Assembly (NCBI GenBank): GCA_947475545.1
Contig: CANJLL010000002.1
Coordinates: 270,950 to 334,949, forward strand
Origin: Chloroflexota bacterium
Lineage (GTDB): Bacteria; Chloroflexota; Limnocylindria; Limnocylindrales; CSP1-4
DNA: 64,000 bases
Reading direction: 5' to 3'
In this document: in pieces, positions 48,897 to 57,604 of the stretch
How the letters are laid out: each line of letters begins with the position of its first letter
Position numbering within the stretch: the first letter of the stretch is position 1
The notes under the pieces: model-generated
The model's input: the letters and a program-made list of their open reading frames with translations, nothing else
Told to the model about the DNA's origin: nothing
Database searches by the model: none
Position numbers and translations under genes: made by a program

Positions 48897-49766
48897 TTGG
48901 ATCCCGTGGAGCGGGTACCTACTGTGTCCGGCGTCCCGCCTGGACCGCAGCAGACGCCGCTCAGGCGGGCCCTTGCGGCCGCCATCGGCGCCGTGCGCCT
49001 CGTCGACGCGCGCGCCCGCCCCGTCCTCCGGGCCGCCGTCGCGTGGACACGCACGGCCCTGATCCCCGCCCTTCGCTCCACCGCCACCGTGCTGGTCGCT
49101 CTCGCACGGCGCGGCCTGGCGAAACTCCGGCCGGCCATCGCCGCCGCGTGGTTCCGCGTCCGGCCGGCCATCGCCGCCGGGGCCACGCGGGTGAGGCCGG
49201 CCATCGCCGCGGCCTGGGCGCGCCTCCGACCGACCATCGCCGCCGGAGCCACGCGGGTGCGTGCCGTTGCCGGCCGCACCTGGGCCCGCCTGGACGGCCG
49301 GGCACGCGCCGGCGTCCTGGGCGGCGCGGGCCTCCTCGTCGTCGTGGCCGTGACGCTGGCGACCCTCGGCCGGGGCGGGGGCCTGGTGCCCACCCCGTCG
49401 GCGCCGCCTTCAGCAGGCCCAGCCGCCACCCTGAACCCGGCGCAGGCCGAGGCGCTGTTGGCGGACGTGCTGCCGACGCCGTCCACCATCGATTCCGTGC
49501 TCCTTGTCGAGAACGCGGGCGGCCTGGACGCCACCGGGCAGGGCTGGCTCAACGACATGCGCAAGCAGCTGGGCAACGTGGAGCCGCTGGCCTACCGGGA
49601 CGCCACCCTCGAGCGCCTGCGCCAGTACTTCGTGGTCTTCGTCATCGATCGGAGCGCCGACCTGGACCCCAGGACGCTCGCCGCCGCGTACGCAGCGGGC
49701 GTCACGGTGCACCTGATCGGCCCGGCGGCGTCCTACCAGGCCCAGGTCGCGGCGGGCACCCGGTGA
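48897..49766 (+). CDS. Repeat-containing single-pass membrane protein, unknown function
   Basis: About 289 residues. A cytoplasmic segment carries near-identical repeats (KLRPAIAAAWFRV, RPAIAAGATRV, RPAIAAAWARL, RPTIAAGATRV) around residues 80-120. One membrane helix (AGVLGGAGLLVVVAVTLATLG) near 145 is followed by an extracytoplasmic region with LLADVLPTPSTIDSVLLVEN and RLRQYFVVFVIDRS. It is not assigned to a family. The start is uncertain: a TTG at 48897 (GAGAG upstream), a GTG at 48906 or a GTG at 48924. It overlaps the start of the next gene by 4 nt (GTGA), so the two are coupled. Confidence 0.55.
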   Translation: MDPVERVPTVSGVPPGPQQTPLRRALAAAIGAVRLVDARARPVLRAAVAWTRTALIPALRSTATVLVALARRGLAKLRPAIAAAWFRVRPAIAAGATRVRPAIAAAWARLRPTIAAGATRVRAVAGRTWARLDGRARAGVLGGAGLLVVVAVTLATLGRGGGLVPTPSAPPSAGPAATLNPAQAEALLADVLPTPSTIDSVLLVENAGGLDATGQGWLNDMRKQLGNVEPLAYRDATLERLRQYFVVFVIDRSADLDPRTLAAAYAAGVTVHLIGPAASYQAQVAAGTR

Positions 49767-52156
49767 TCAGGCGACGCGCCCTCCTCCTGTGCCTGCAGGC
49801 GCTGATCGCCGCCCAGCTCACGTTTGGGGCCAGCCTGGCCCACCCCGCGCCCGCCGTCGCGGCCGGTCCGGCAGCCAGTGCCAGCGCGGCGGCCAGCACG
49901 AACCCGGCCGGCGGGGCCGCCGGCGCCGCCGCGGCGTGCGCCCTCACCAGCAGCACCGGGGGCGGCCTGCTGAGCGCGTGCGCTGGAGCCGCGTCCTACG
50001 CGGACTTCGCCGCGGGCCTCACCGCGGCGCTGAGCGACCTGCAGGCGGATGCCAACACGGGCAGCCTGACCATCCGTTCGGATCCGGCGGGGGCCACCGT
50101 CGCCCTGAATGGCATCGAGGCCGGCCTCACGCCCCTCGACGTGGCAGTGCCCCCCGGGGTGTACCTGGTCCGGATCACCAAGGCCGGCTTCGTGCCGTTC
50201 AGCCATGTCGTCCAGGTGGCGGCCGGCGTCCCGACCAACGTCCCGGCACCACTCGAGGCGCTCGACGGCGGCAACGAGGGCTCCTTCAACTGGGTTCGAC
50301 CCAACACCATGATCAGCCTGCTCGGAGGCAATGGGTTCGCCAACGGCGACGTCGGCATCACGGGCTACGTGCGCGACAAGGACGGCGCCGACTACATCTC
50401 GTTCAGCAACTCGAAGGTGGTCGAGATCAAGTTTGACCAGCCGACCGAGGTCGAGAACATCAACGGGTGGCTCAAGTCCGACCACACCACCGTTTCCACG
50501 GTTGGCGTCGCGCGGTCCTCAGATGACGGGCTGACCTGGACCCTGATCCAGTCTTGGACCGGAAGCTTCATCTCCCGCGAGTGGACCAGCGCCCGGTTCG
50601 ATGACGCCCAGTGGTTGTCAGGCAAGCCCGGCGATCTCAAGTCGCGCTGGGTCCGGGCCTACTACCACCAGCGGAAGATCGAGGAGTGGTCGATCTGGGC
50701 GATGGTTCCCCGGCCCGAGGGCGGTGTGGCCGTGTACGCCACCAAGATCACGTGGGACCAGCCCCAGGAGCTGCTGAAAGTCTGGGACGGCCTGGGGGGA
50801 GGCTACAACGGGACCACCTACTGCCGCGAGGACGACACCGACCCGCTCTGCTACCAGCGCCCCAACCCGGGCCGCTACATGACGTCGCTGGTGGCCCCGT
50901 ACACCGGCCCATCGCTCGTCGAGGCCGGAAGCGGGCCGTACAAGACGGTAACGTCGACTTCGGCGATTTCGCGCTACGGCATGAGCCAGTTGGACCTGGC
51001 CACGTACAACCAGGTTCGCACCGCGGCGACCACCGTCCTCAACACCCGCGACGGCGGCGAGACCGCGAACGACCTGGCGCCATTGTGCTGCGGCGTCACC
51101 TGCCAGGGCTCGTACAAGGACGCGGACTACTTCCTCGCGCGGGACGGCGGCAGCGGCGACGTGAAGGGGTACATCTACGTGCCCGCAAGGGGGCGGCGCC
51201 GGTCCTGGAGACCACCTACACCCTGGAGGCCGGCGCGCCCAAGGGCACTGAGCGGTCGGAGGAGCTCAGGATCGGGCCGGACGGGACTCTCTACCTCCTT
51301 GATCACAATCGCGGGCGGGTGTACGTGCTGGAGAAGGGCGTTCCGGTCCTCCTGGGGAGTGTCCCCGCCGCCATCTGGGGCGGGCTCCTGGGCGCCACTG
51401 CCCCGTCACTCAACTACCTCGCGACGGCCATCGACAGCGGCGGCAACGTGCAGGCGGCATTCCGGGTGGGGACGCTGGCCTCCGCCCCGGCCACCCTCAG
51501 CGACGTCAAGGTCTACTACGAGTACTTCTCGCGCCAGAAGGTCGCCTACGACTCCGTTGCGCTGTTCACGAAGGCGGATTGCCCCGCCTGCGACGCGGCC
51601 CGCGCCTGGCTGAAGGCCGCCGGCGTACCGTTCAACGAGAACCCTGGCGGCCTCTCGGCTGCCGTGACGGCCCTGGTCGCCGCGGCCCAGGGCGGAGCCG
51701 GCTTGCCGGTCATCGCCCGGCTGGGCGGCGCCGGCAGACGCGTACTGGATGCTGACCCTGCTGCAGCGCAACCTCGACTCGAGCAACATGTCCACCGTCG
51801 TCGTGAGCTTCGAGGGCTACCTCGACGGGGTGGTGGGGGCGTTTGCGAGCAAGCCCGGCCCGTCGAGAGCCGCCGCCTATGACATGTTCCGGAGGGTGAG
51901 CGCGGAGATCACCACGCCTGACGGCAACGCGAAGGCCACGGCGATCGAGCCGGGCTTTGCCGATGGCTTCGTGGTCGCAGACGTCGTGGCCCGGGAGGTC
52001 CGGGCCTGGCTGGCCAAGCACGGCCCGAGCCGGCTCCCCGGGCCGGTGCTGGCCGTCGCGGACGGCCCGGCCGGCGGGGCCATCGCACCCCTGACGGCGC
52101 TGGTGATCGCCCTCCCGCGCCGGGTTCGGCCCGATCAGGCACGGTTGGCAGCATGA
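49763..52156 (+). pseudogene. Secreted PEGA / glutaredoxin-like protein broken by two frameshifts
   Basis: Frame one from GTG 49763 has a signal peptide (RALLLCLQALIAAQLTFG) and a PEGA domain (GSLTIRSDPAGATVALNG, residues about 95-165), followed by a long beta-rich domain. Near 51190 the coding text moves to a second frame (LETTYTLEAG, LRIGPDGTLYLLDHNRGRVYVL), which contains a glutaredoxin-like segment ALFTKADCPACDAARAWLKAAG with a CPAC motif. Near 51725 it moves to a third (AYWMLTLLQRNLDSSNM to the stop at 52156). One extra G in the GGGGG run at about 51189-51193 repairs the first break. The repaired protein would be about 798 residues. Two single-base errors are as likely as decay. Confidence 0.6.
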
Positions 52157-52232
52157 GCGCCCTGCCGGTCGGCCGGCACCTCGCCTGGCGCTCCGCGGAG
52201 AACGCCTGCATTCGCTGAGGGAGGCAGCCATC

Positions 52233-53150
52233 ATGCCGAGCGCGAAGGTGCTGTACATCCACGGCGCGGGCCCACAGCCCGAGGCCGGGGTCCTGCGGCG
52301 CGAGATCGACGAGATCCTCTTTCCCGGCGAGGCCGACCCACCCAGTGACATCGCCTGGTTCGCGGACGTCACCGACGCGGCCAACGAAGCCGACCGGGCC
52401 GACCGGGCCGACCGCGGTGGGCAGAACGCAGGGCCGGGCATGGGTCCCGGTGATGACGTCGGGGACGACGAACGGCCGGGCCTCGACGACCGACTGCTGG
52501 AGCGCGCGCGCACCCTTTGGGCGGAGACGCTGGGGCTGGCCTCCGGCGGCGGCGGCGGCCGCGGCGCGCTGCTGCTCCGCCTGGTGGCGGCCATGGGTTC
52601 CGTCGACGAGCGCGAATCGGTCGAGAACCGGCATGGCAGCCGCGCGGAGGCGCTCTGGCACTTCTATCGTGACGTGGCGGGCTACCTCGAGAATGACGGC
52701 GACATCGCCCCGGTGCTGCGCGAGCGGGTGCGGGCCGCCGTCACCCGGAACCCCGACCTGCAGCTGGTGGTGGCCCACTCGCTGGGGACGGTCATCGCGT
52801 TCGATGTGCTGGCGGAGCCCCAGCTGGCCGGCCGGGAGCTGACGCTTGTCACCGTGGGTTCTCCGCTGGGGCTCGGCCCACTCCAGGACCGCCTGGCCGC
52901 GTGGGCCGGCGCCCGGCCGGTCGCAATCCCCCCGGCCGTCACCCGTTGGCGCAACTTTCATGCGCACGGGGATCCGGTCGCCACGGGCTCGGACATCGAC
53001 GGGCTGCACGCCGACTACCACCCCACGGCGCGGGTCCACTCCACCATGGTCCGCAACGACGTCGGCCACCACTACGGGTTCCTGGGCTACCTCCGGACGC
53101 CGGAGGTGCTTGACGCCATCTATGCCCCGCTGGGGGTGCGGCGGCCCTAG
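52233..53150 (+). CDS. Alpha/beta hydrolase-like protein
   Basis: A 305-residue protein. It begins SAKVLYIHGAGPQP (oxyanion strand, HG) and has the nucleophile elbow LVVAHSLGTVIAFDVL with Ser183, then LTLVTVGSPLGLGPLQDR and FHAHGDPVATGSDIDG (aspartate), and NDVGHHYGFLGY for the histidine. An Asp/Arg-rich insertion (around EADRADRADRGGQN) lies between. The substrate is unknown; it resembles esterase/lipase-like hydrolases of unknown type. The GGGAGG ribosome site is good. A 15-bp tandem repeat starts 36 bp after the stop. Confidence 0.8.
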   Translation: MPSAKVLYIHGAGPQPEAGVLRREIDEILFPGEADPPSDIAWFADVTDAANEADRADRADRGGQNAGPGMGPGDDVGDDERPGLDDRLLERARTLWAETLGLASGGGGGRGALLLRLVAAMGSVDERESVENRHGSRAEALWHFYRDVAGYLENDGDIAPVLRERVRAAVTRNPDLQLVVAHSLGTVIAFDVLAEPQLAGRELTLVTVGSPLGLGPLQDRLAAWAGARPVAIPPAVTRWRNFHAHGDPVATGSDIDGLHADYHPTARVHSTMVRNDVGHHYGFLGYLRTPEVLDAIYAPLGVRRP

Positions 53151-53186
53151 CCAGGATCGCGGGGCAGGGCGAACGGCCGCGTCCCC

Positions 53187-53261
53187 GTGGTCGCACCGCG
53201 CGTGGTCGCACCGCGCGTGGTCGCACCGCGCGTGGTCGCACCGCGCGTGGTCGCACCGCGC
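53187..53261. repeat. 15-bp tandem repeat, five exact copies
   Basis: GTGGTCGCACCGCGC is repeated five times without a mismatch between the hydrolase gene and the convergent glycosyltransferase gene, whose stop lies at 53265. On the minus strand it is just downstream of that stop. Confidence 0.9.
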
Positions 53262-53264
53262 GTG

Positions 53265-54689
53265 CTAGCCGGAGGCGTTCACGCGGCGCGCTGCAGGCGC
53301 GACATTGGACATGGTGGCGACGTCCGGAACGTGTCCCGGTGCCGGCAGGTGCGGGTAGGCCGGCCCGTGGATTGTCCGGACGCGGGCCGGGAGCGGCCTC
53401 GAGCGTTCGACGGTGGGGCGGCTGGCCGTCTCGCGCCGCACCCGCCAGAGGCCGGTTGCCAGCTGGACACCCAGCCAGACGAGCAGCGCGTTGCGCACGA
53501 TGAGGGCGACGAGCATCCACGGCCGGAAGGCCCACAGCCCCGCGTAGTCAAACTCGAAGATCCACGTGGAGAGGCCGGCGATCCCCAGGACCAGCCAGCG
53601 CAGGCGGACGGGCAGGAACGGCACGAACGGCGCCAGCCAGAGGATGTACTGGAGCGACAGGACCTTGTTGCCCAGGAGGACCGCCGTGATGGCGGCGGCG
53701 CAGGCAAGGGCCAGCGAATCCCGGGAGATGGAGCCGGTCATGGCCCGCTCGATGACGAACCGGCGCAGCGCAAGCAGGCCGGCGCCGACCACCAGCAGCC
53801 CAAGCAGCGGCGTGGAGATGGCGACCAGCAGGTCAGAGCCCGGCCCGGCGATCTGCGTGGAGCCAAATCCGAAGACGGGCTCCACATGGGCACCGGTCAG
53901 CAGGTGGATAGCCAGCACCAGGCTTGAGCCAAGACTCTCGATCTGGAGCCCGCGATCGCCCTGGTAGGACAGGAACCCCAGCGAGTCCGGCCCGGCGATG
54001 TTCCATGACCAGGCCGTGACGACGGCGCACACCATCCCGCAGCCGGCCACCAGGCGGACCAGCCCCCAGCCGTCGCGGTTCGCGAGCAGCCGGGCGGCCA
54101 GCACGCCGATCACGACGATGGGATAGAGCTTCAGCATGGTGCCCAGTCCCAGGAGCACGCCGGCCAGGCCGGGGTGCCGCCGCGCGACGAGGAACGCGAC
54201 CAGTGTCAGTGCCACTGGCCAGATGTCGAAGCGCAGCGCCGCGGAGATCCAGGACAGGCAGATCATGGCGCTCCACGACGCGAGCGCCGTGCGCGACTGG
54301 CCCGCGGCGCGGTAGACCGCCCAGCCGCAGCCCACGGTGATCACGGCCGCGACGGCCAGGAACCGCCACATGTATTCGGCCACGCTGGGCTCATCGGTGC
54401 CGAAGAAGATCCGCGGGAAGAGCATCGGCACGATTGACAGCGGCGGGTACTCCATCCGGAGCCACGTGGATGACGGGAGCCCGTCCGCGATGCGGAAGCC
54501 GTAGGCTCGGTAGAGCTCAAGATCCAGGGCGAACCCGTGCAGGGCCCAGGAGTTCGTCAGGAGGACGAGCGCCACGAACGCCACGGCCGGCGCCACGAGC
54601 AGGACCTGGAGTGGGACCTGGTCGAAGCGGCGGCTCAGCGCCGGGTACCACTCCCTGGGCGCGTTCACGCGCAGCGTCCATGCCTCCAT
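53265..54689 (-). CDS. GT87-like membrane glycosyltransferase
   Basis: A 474-residue protein with about 10-12 membrane helices. Features are those of the GT87 polyprenol-phosphate-sugar-dependent mannosyltransferase group: an N-terminal helix followed by ALDLELYRAYGFRIADGLPSSTWLRMEYPPLSIVPML (D..YY....G..Y..YPP-like), and GVLLGLGTMLKLYPIVVIGVLAARL (K.yP). The predicted role is adding a mannose-type residue to a periplasmic glycolipid. A 17-bp direct repeat covers the start region, so other starts are possible. It lies downstream of cysK on the same strand. Confidence 0.78.
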   Translation of the reverse strand: MEAWTLRVNAPREWYPALSRRFDQVPLQVLLVAPAVAFVALVLLTNSWALHGFALDLELYRAYGFRIADGLPSSTWLRMEYPPLSIVPMLFPRIFFGTDEPSVAEYMWRFLAVAAVITVGCGWAVYRAAGQSRTALASWSAMICLSWISAALRFDIWPVALTLVAFLVARRHPGLAGVLLGLGTMLKLYPIVVIGVLAARLLANRDGWGLVRLVAGCGMVCAVVTAWSWNIAGPDSLGFLSYQGDRGLQIESLGSSLVLAIHLLTGAHVEPVFGFGSTQIAGPGSDLLVAISTPLLGLLVVGAGLLALRRFVIERAMTGSISRDSLALACAAAITAVLLGNKVLSLQYILWLAPFVPFLPVRLRWLVLGIAGLSTWIFEFDYAGLWAFRPWMLVALIVRNALLVWLGVQLATGLWRVRRETASRPTVERSRPLPARVRTIHGPAYPHLPAPGHVPDVATMSNVAPAARRVNASG

Positions 54690-54709
54690 GTGGCAGCGTC
54701 CATGCCTCC
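54671..54709. repeat. 17-bp direct repeat at glycosyltransferase start
   Basis: GCAGCGTCCATGCCTCC occurs at 54671-54687 and 54693-54709. On the minus strand each copy contains a GGAGGC-ATGG, so ribosome site and start codon are duplicated in different frames. Confidence 0.6.
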
Positions 54710-54822
54710 TGATCCGTGTGATTCGACCGGCCGATCATCGCGCTACCAGCCGGGGACACGTCCTAGGGGCACGCTGATGCCAGGCGCGCCGCGGAGTGGG
54801 CGCGCCCCGAGCGATCCGCCGA

Positions 54823-55743
54823 TCAGCCCCAGAGGGCGTCGATCGAGAGGTAGCGCTCACCCGTATCGTACGAGAACGTGAGGATTCGTGAGCCGTCCGG
54901 CACGACACCCGACGCGACGAGCTGCGCGACGGCCGAGAGCGACGCCCCCGACGAGATGCCGACCAGCATTCCTTCTTCGCGCGCCGAGCGGCGGGCCCAG
55001 GCCATGGCGTCCGCCGGATCCACCTGCAGGATGCCGTCGAGCAGGTCCGTCCGCATCACGCCCGGGATGAATCCGGCGCCGATTCCCTGGATGGGGTGCG
55101 GCTGGTGCGTCCCGCCGGACAGGACCGGCGACAGCGTGGGCTCGACCGCGTAGACCTTGAGGTTGGGCCAGCGTGGCTTGAGCGCCTCGGCCAGGCCGGT
55201 GAGGTGGCCGCCGGTTCCGACGCCCGTCACCAGGAAGTCGAGACCGTCCGGGAAGTCCTTCTCGATCTCTGGCGCGGTGGTGGTGCGGTGGATGGCCGGG
55301 TTGGCCAAGTTCTCGAACTGCATGGGAACCCAGGCGTTGGGGATCTCCGCCGCCAGCTCGTTGGCGCGCGCGATGGCGCCCTTCATCCCCAGCTCGCGGG
55401 GCGTCAGCTCCAGCTCCGCGCCGTAGCCGGTCATCAGCTTGCGCCGCTCGATGGACATCGACTCGGGCATGGTCAGGATCAGCCGGTAGCCTCGGACCGC
55501 GCAGACCAGCGCCAGTCCGATGCCGGTGTTGCCCGACGTGGGCTCGATGACCACCGAGCCGGGCTTGATCACGCCGCGTGCCTCGGCGTCGTCGATCATC
55601 GCGAGGGCGATGCGGTCCTTGATGCTGCCGCCCGGGTTGGCCCGCTCGGCCTTGATCCAGACCTCGTAGCGGGGGTCAAACAGGCGGTTGGCGCGAACGA
55701 CCGGGGTGTTCCCGATGGTCGCAAGGATACTGTCGGCACGCAT
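54823..55743 (-). CDS. cysK: Cysteine synthase A (O-acetylserine sulfhydrylase)
   Basis: A 306-residue PLP enzyme that makes cysteine from O-acetylserine and sulfide. It shows [28 protein letters not shown] with the PLP lysine K42, [20 protein letters not shown] (substrate loop), [28 protein letters not shown] and SSGASLSA. All hallmark residues are present. It is the last gene of leader peptide - DUF4395 - cysK, and cysE (serine acetyltransferase) is just upstream on the same strand, giving a complete route from serine to cysteine. Confidence 0.95.
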   Translation of the reverse strand: MRADSILATIGNTPVVRANRLFDPRYEVWIKAERANPGGSIKDRIALAMIDDAEARGVIKPGSVVIEPTSGNTGIGLALVCAVRGYRLILTMPESMSIERRKLMTGYGAELELTPRELGMKGAIARANELAAEIPNAWVPMQFENLANPAIHRTTTAPEIEKDFPDGLDFLVTGVGTGGHLTGLAEALKPRWPNLKVYAVEPTLSPVLSGGTHQPHPIQGIGAGFIPGVMRTDLLDGILQVDPADAMAWARRSAREEGMLVGISSGASLSAVAQLVASGVVPDGSRILTFSYDTGERYLSIDALWG

Positions 55744-55765
55744 GGGGACGGGTCCTCGTTGGAGA

Positions 55766-56287
55766 TCAGCGGTCGGTGTACTGGATACGGTGCGTCACGG
55801 TGTGAGCCACGATCTCGTCCGTCCGGCGGAAGAGCTTCGCGAACTGGACCGGGACCCACCAGCGCAGGACGTAGAGCTGGCACCCGACGCAGATCCCGGT
55901 GGTCGCCAGGAGCGTCTGCAGGGCGCCGACGCCCGCGGTCAGCAGCCAGCCGATCGGCGTCAGGCCGACGACGAAGGCGACCGCCGCGAACATCAGGAAG
56001 ATGGAGCCCAGGGCCTGGGCGAAGCGCGGCGGGTACTCGTGCTCCAGCTCCTTGGGCTTGCCCAGGCGGAGCGCGTTGCGGACGGTGGGCCACAGGCGAC
56101 CCGGCAGGAAGAGCCGCGTGCCGAACTGCGCGGAGACGCCCAGGTTGATGCCGACCAGCACGGCCAGCCAGGGCGAGGACGTGAGGAACGCGACCAGCAG
56201 GATGATCGCGGAGATGCCGGCGCCAAAGCGCATGCCGCGCGGGTCGATCTGGCGGGCAGGCGGCGTGAGGACGGAGAGGAGAGACAA
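55766..56287 (-). CDS. DUF4395 membrane protein
   Basis: A 173-residue protein matching DUF4395: [20 protein letters not shown], a second helix, [46 protein letters not shown], and a C-terminal [16 protein letters not shown] with a CxxC motif inside the membrane. Genes of this family commonly stand next to sulfur genes such as thiosulfate sulfurtransferase and thioredoxin-like proteins. The start is TTG with an excellent ribosome site (GGAGGT, 8 nt). It lies 22 nt before cysK and downstream of a cysteine-rich leader ORF. Confidence 0.85.
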   Translation of the reverse strand: MSLLSVLTPPARQIDPRGMRFGAGISAIILLVAFLTSSPWLAVLVGINLGVSAQFGTRLFLPGRLWPTVRNALRLGKPKELEHEYPPRFAQALGSIFLMFAAVAFVVGLTPIGWLLTAGVGALQTLLATTGICVGCQLYVLRWWVPVQFAKLFRRTDEIVAHTVTHRIQYTDR

Positions 56288-56385
56288 GGAACGGGACCTC
56301 CGGGGGAAGCTCTACGCGGGATCGTCGCGGGCCGCGGGTGCGGCGGCGACGGTTCAGGGGCGCGAGGCCCGCGGGAGCCGGGAGG

Positions 56386-56478
56386 TCAGCGGTTGACCAC
56401 GACCATGCTCCGCGCCGGCACTCGCCGGAGACAGGAGCAACATTCGCCGGTCAGGGCGAGGTGATCTGAGGTTGACAT
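56386..56478 (-). CDS. 30-aa cysteine-rich leader peptide
   Basis: On the minus strand, ATG 56478 opens a 30-codon ORF whose peptide begins MSTSDHLALTGECCSC and ends in VVVNR. Four residues in a row at positions 13-16 read C-C-S-C. It stands 98 nt upstream of the DUF4395-cysK operon, in the position of an attenuation leader. Polycysteine leader ORFs upstream of sulfur operons are known in mycobacteria, where ribosome stalling senses cysteine. TATAGT lies 7 nt upstream of the ATG, so it is probably a leaderless start. The 98-nt gap after it is GC-rich and can fold. Confidence 0.7.
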   Translation of the reverse strand: MSTSDHLALTGECCSCLRRVPARSMVVVNR

Positions 56479-56485
56479 CCCGCAG

Positions 56486-56491
56486 ACTATA
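56486..56491 (-). promoter_or_regulatory. -10 box for cysteine leader/operon
   Basis: TATAGT on the minus strand, followed by 7 nt and the leader ATG at 56478. It is the best -10 match in the window. Confidence 0.6.
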
Positions 56492-56547
56492 CCCCATCTC
56501 CATTCGCCAAGCGCGCAAGGGAATGGGCGGCGGGCAGGGCAGGCTCG

Positions 56548-57378
56548 TCAGATGACGAAGTCGGCGTCCTCGAAGCCGTCGTGGACGCGGCGGACCCGGA
56601 ACTGGCTGGTCTGGTACACGATGCTGCCGGCCGGCACGCTGCTGGTCAGGAAGACGTTGCCGCCGATGACGCTGTCCTCGCCGATCACGGTGTCGCCGCC
56701 CAGGACCGTGGCGCCCGCGTAGATGACCACGCGGTTGCCGATGGTGGGGTGGCGCTTGGAGCCGGCCAGGCTCTTGACCACGGACAGCGCACCCAGGGTG
56801 ACCCCCTGGTAGATCTTGACCTCGTCGCCGATCACGGCGGTCTCGCCGATGACCACGCCAGTCCCATGGTCGATGCAGAACGCGCGCGCGATGGAAGCGC
56901 CGGGGTGAATGTCAACGCCGGTCCGGCTGTGCGCAACTTCGGACATCAGGCGCGGGAGGACGGAGACGCCCAGGCCGTGCAGCACGTTGGCCAGCCGGTG
57001 GCTGGCGATGGCCAGGAAGCCCGGGTAGGCGGCGATCACCTCGTCCACGGATTCGGCCGCCGGATCGCCGGCGGTGATGGCATCCGCATCGATCGTGAGC
57101 AGGCCATGGACGGCGGGCAGCGCGGCGAAGTAGGCCTCCACGACCCGCTCCGCCTCCGCGGGACCGGCGGACGGTGCCACGAGCGCCCGAAGATCCCGGC
57201 GAAGCAGGATCAGGCGGGCCTCCAGGTCGTCGGCGCCTGCCGCGGCGTCGTCGGACAGCTGGGCGAACAGGACACCCAGAACCCCGTCCATGAACGACGC
57301 CACGTCGCGCTTGAGGGGCAGGATTCGGGCCTGGCCGGCTCGCCTGGCGGCGAGGGATTCAACGAATTCGCGCTGCAT
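56548..57378 (-). CDS. cysE: Serine O-acetyltransferase (EpsC-type CysE)
   Basis: A 276-residue enzyme that acetylates serine to O-acetylserine, the substrate of CysK. The N-terminal helical domain ends in YPGFLAIASHRLANVLHGLG. The C-terminal left-handed beta-helix has hexapeptide repeats: EVAHSRTGVDIHPGASIARAFCIDHGTGVVIGETAVIGDEVKIYQGVTLGA and HPTIGNRVVIYAGATVLGG. The catalytic Asp-His pair is in FCIDHGTG. The ATG at 57378 lies 7 nt after a TAGAGT box. Upstream in-frame sequence to 58209 is a low-quality reading through other coding sequence. Confidence 0.93.
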   Translation of the reverse strand: MQREFVESLAARRAGQARILPLKRDVASFMDGVLGVLFAQLSDDAAAGADDLEARLILLRRDLRALVAPSAGPAEAERVVEAYFAALPAVHGLLTIDADAITAGDPAAESVDEVIAAYPGFLAIASHRLANVLHGLGVSVLPRLMSEVAHSRTGVDIHPGASIARAFCIDHGTGVVIGETAVIGDEVKIYQGVTLGALSVVKSLAGSKRHPTIGNRVVIYAGATVLGGDTVIGEDSVIGGNVFLTSSVPAGSIVYQTSQFRVRRVHDGFEDADFVI

Positions 57379-57385
57379 GCCGATC

Positions 57386-57391
57386 ACTCTA
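57386..57391 (-). promoter_or_regulatory. -10 box for leaderless cysE
   Basis: TAGAGT on the minus strand, 7 nt before the cysE ATG at 57378. Confidence 0.5.
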
Positions 57392-57604
57392 GAGGGACAG
57401 GCGATGGCGCGCCATGGCGCGCGCCCGGCCGTCGCTCCAGGCACGTCAGGCGAACAACACCAGACCACCCTTGCCTGCACAACGTCGAACAGGACTGGCC
57501 AGTAGGCCGAAGGTACTGGGTCCCGGCATGGGACCTTGGTGCCGTCCGGTGATGGGCCTATTCGGTCGTGGTCGCGGCGGTGCGGGCAGGCAACGATTGC
57601 ACCC

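Noticed and set aside
51180..51200. Programmed -1 frameshift in the PEGA gene
   Set aside because: The G run is not a standard slippery heptamer, and a second, opposite-sign break lies 540 bp on. A sequencing or mutational indel is simpler.
53187..53261. Possible CRISPR or iteron array
   Set aside because: It has 15-bp units with no spacers and no cas or replication genes nearby.
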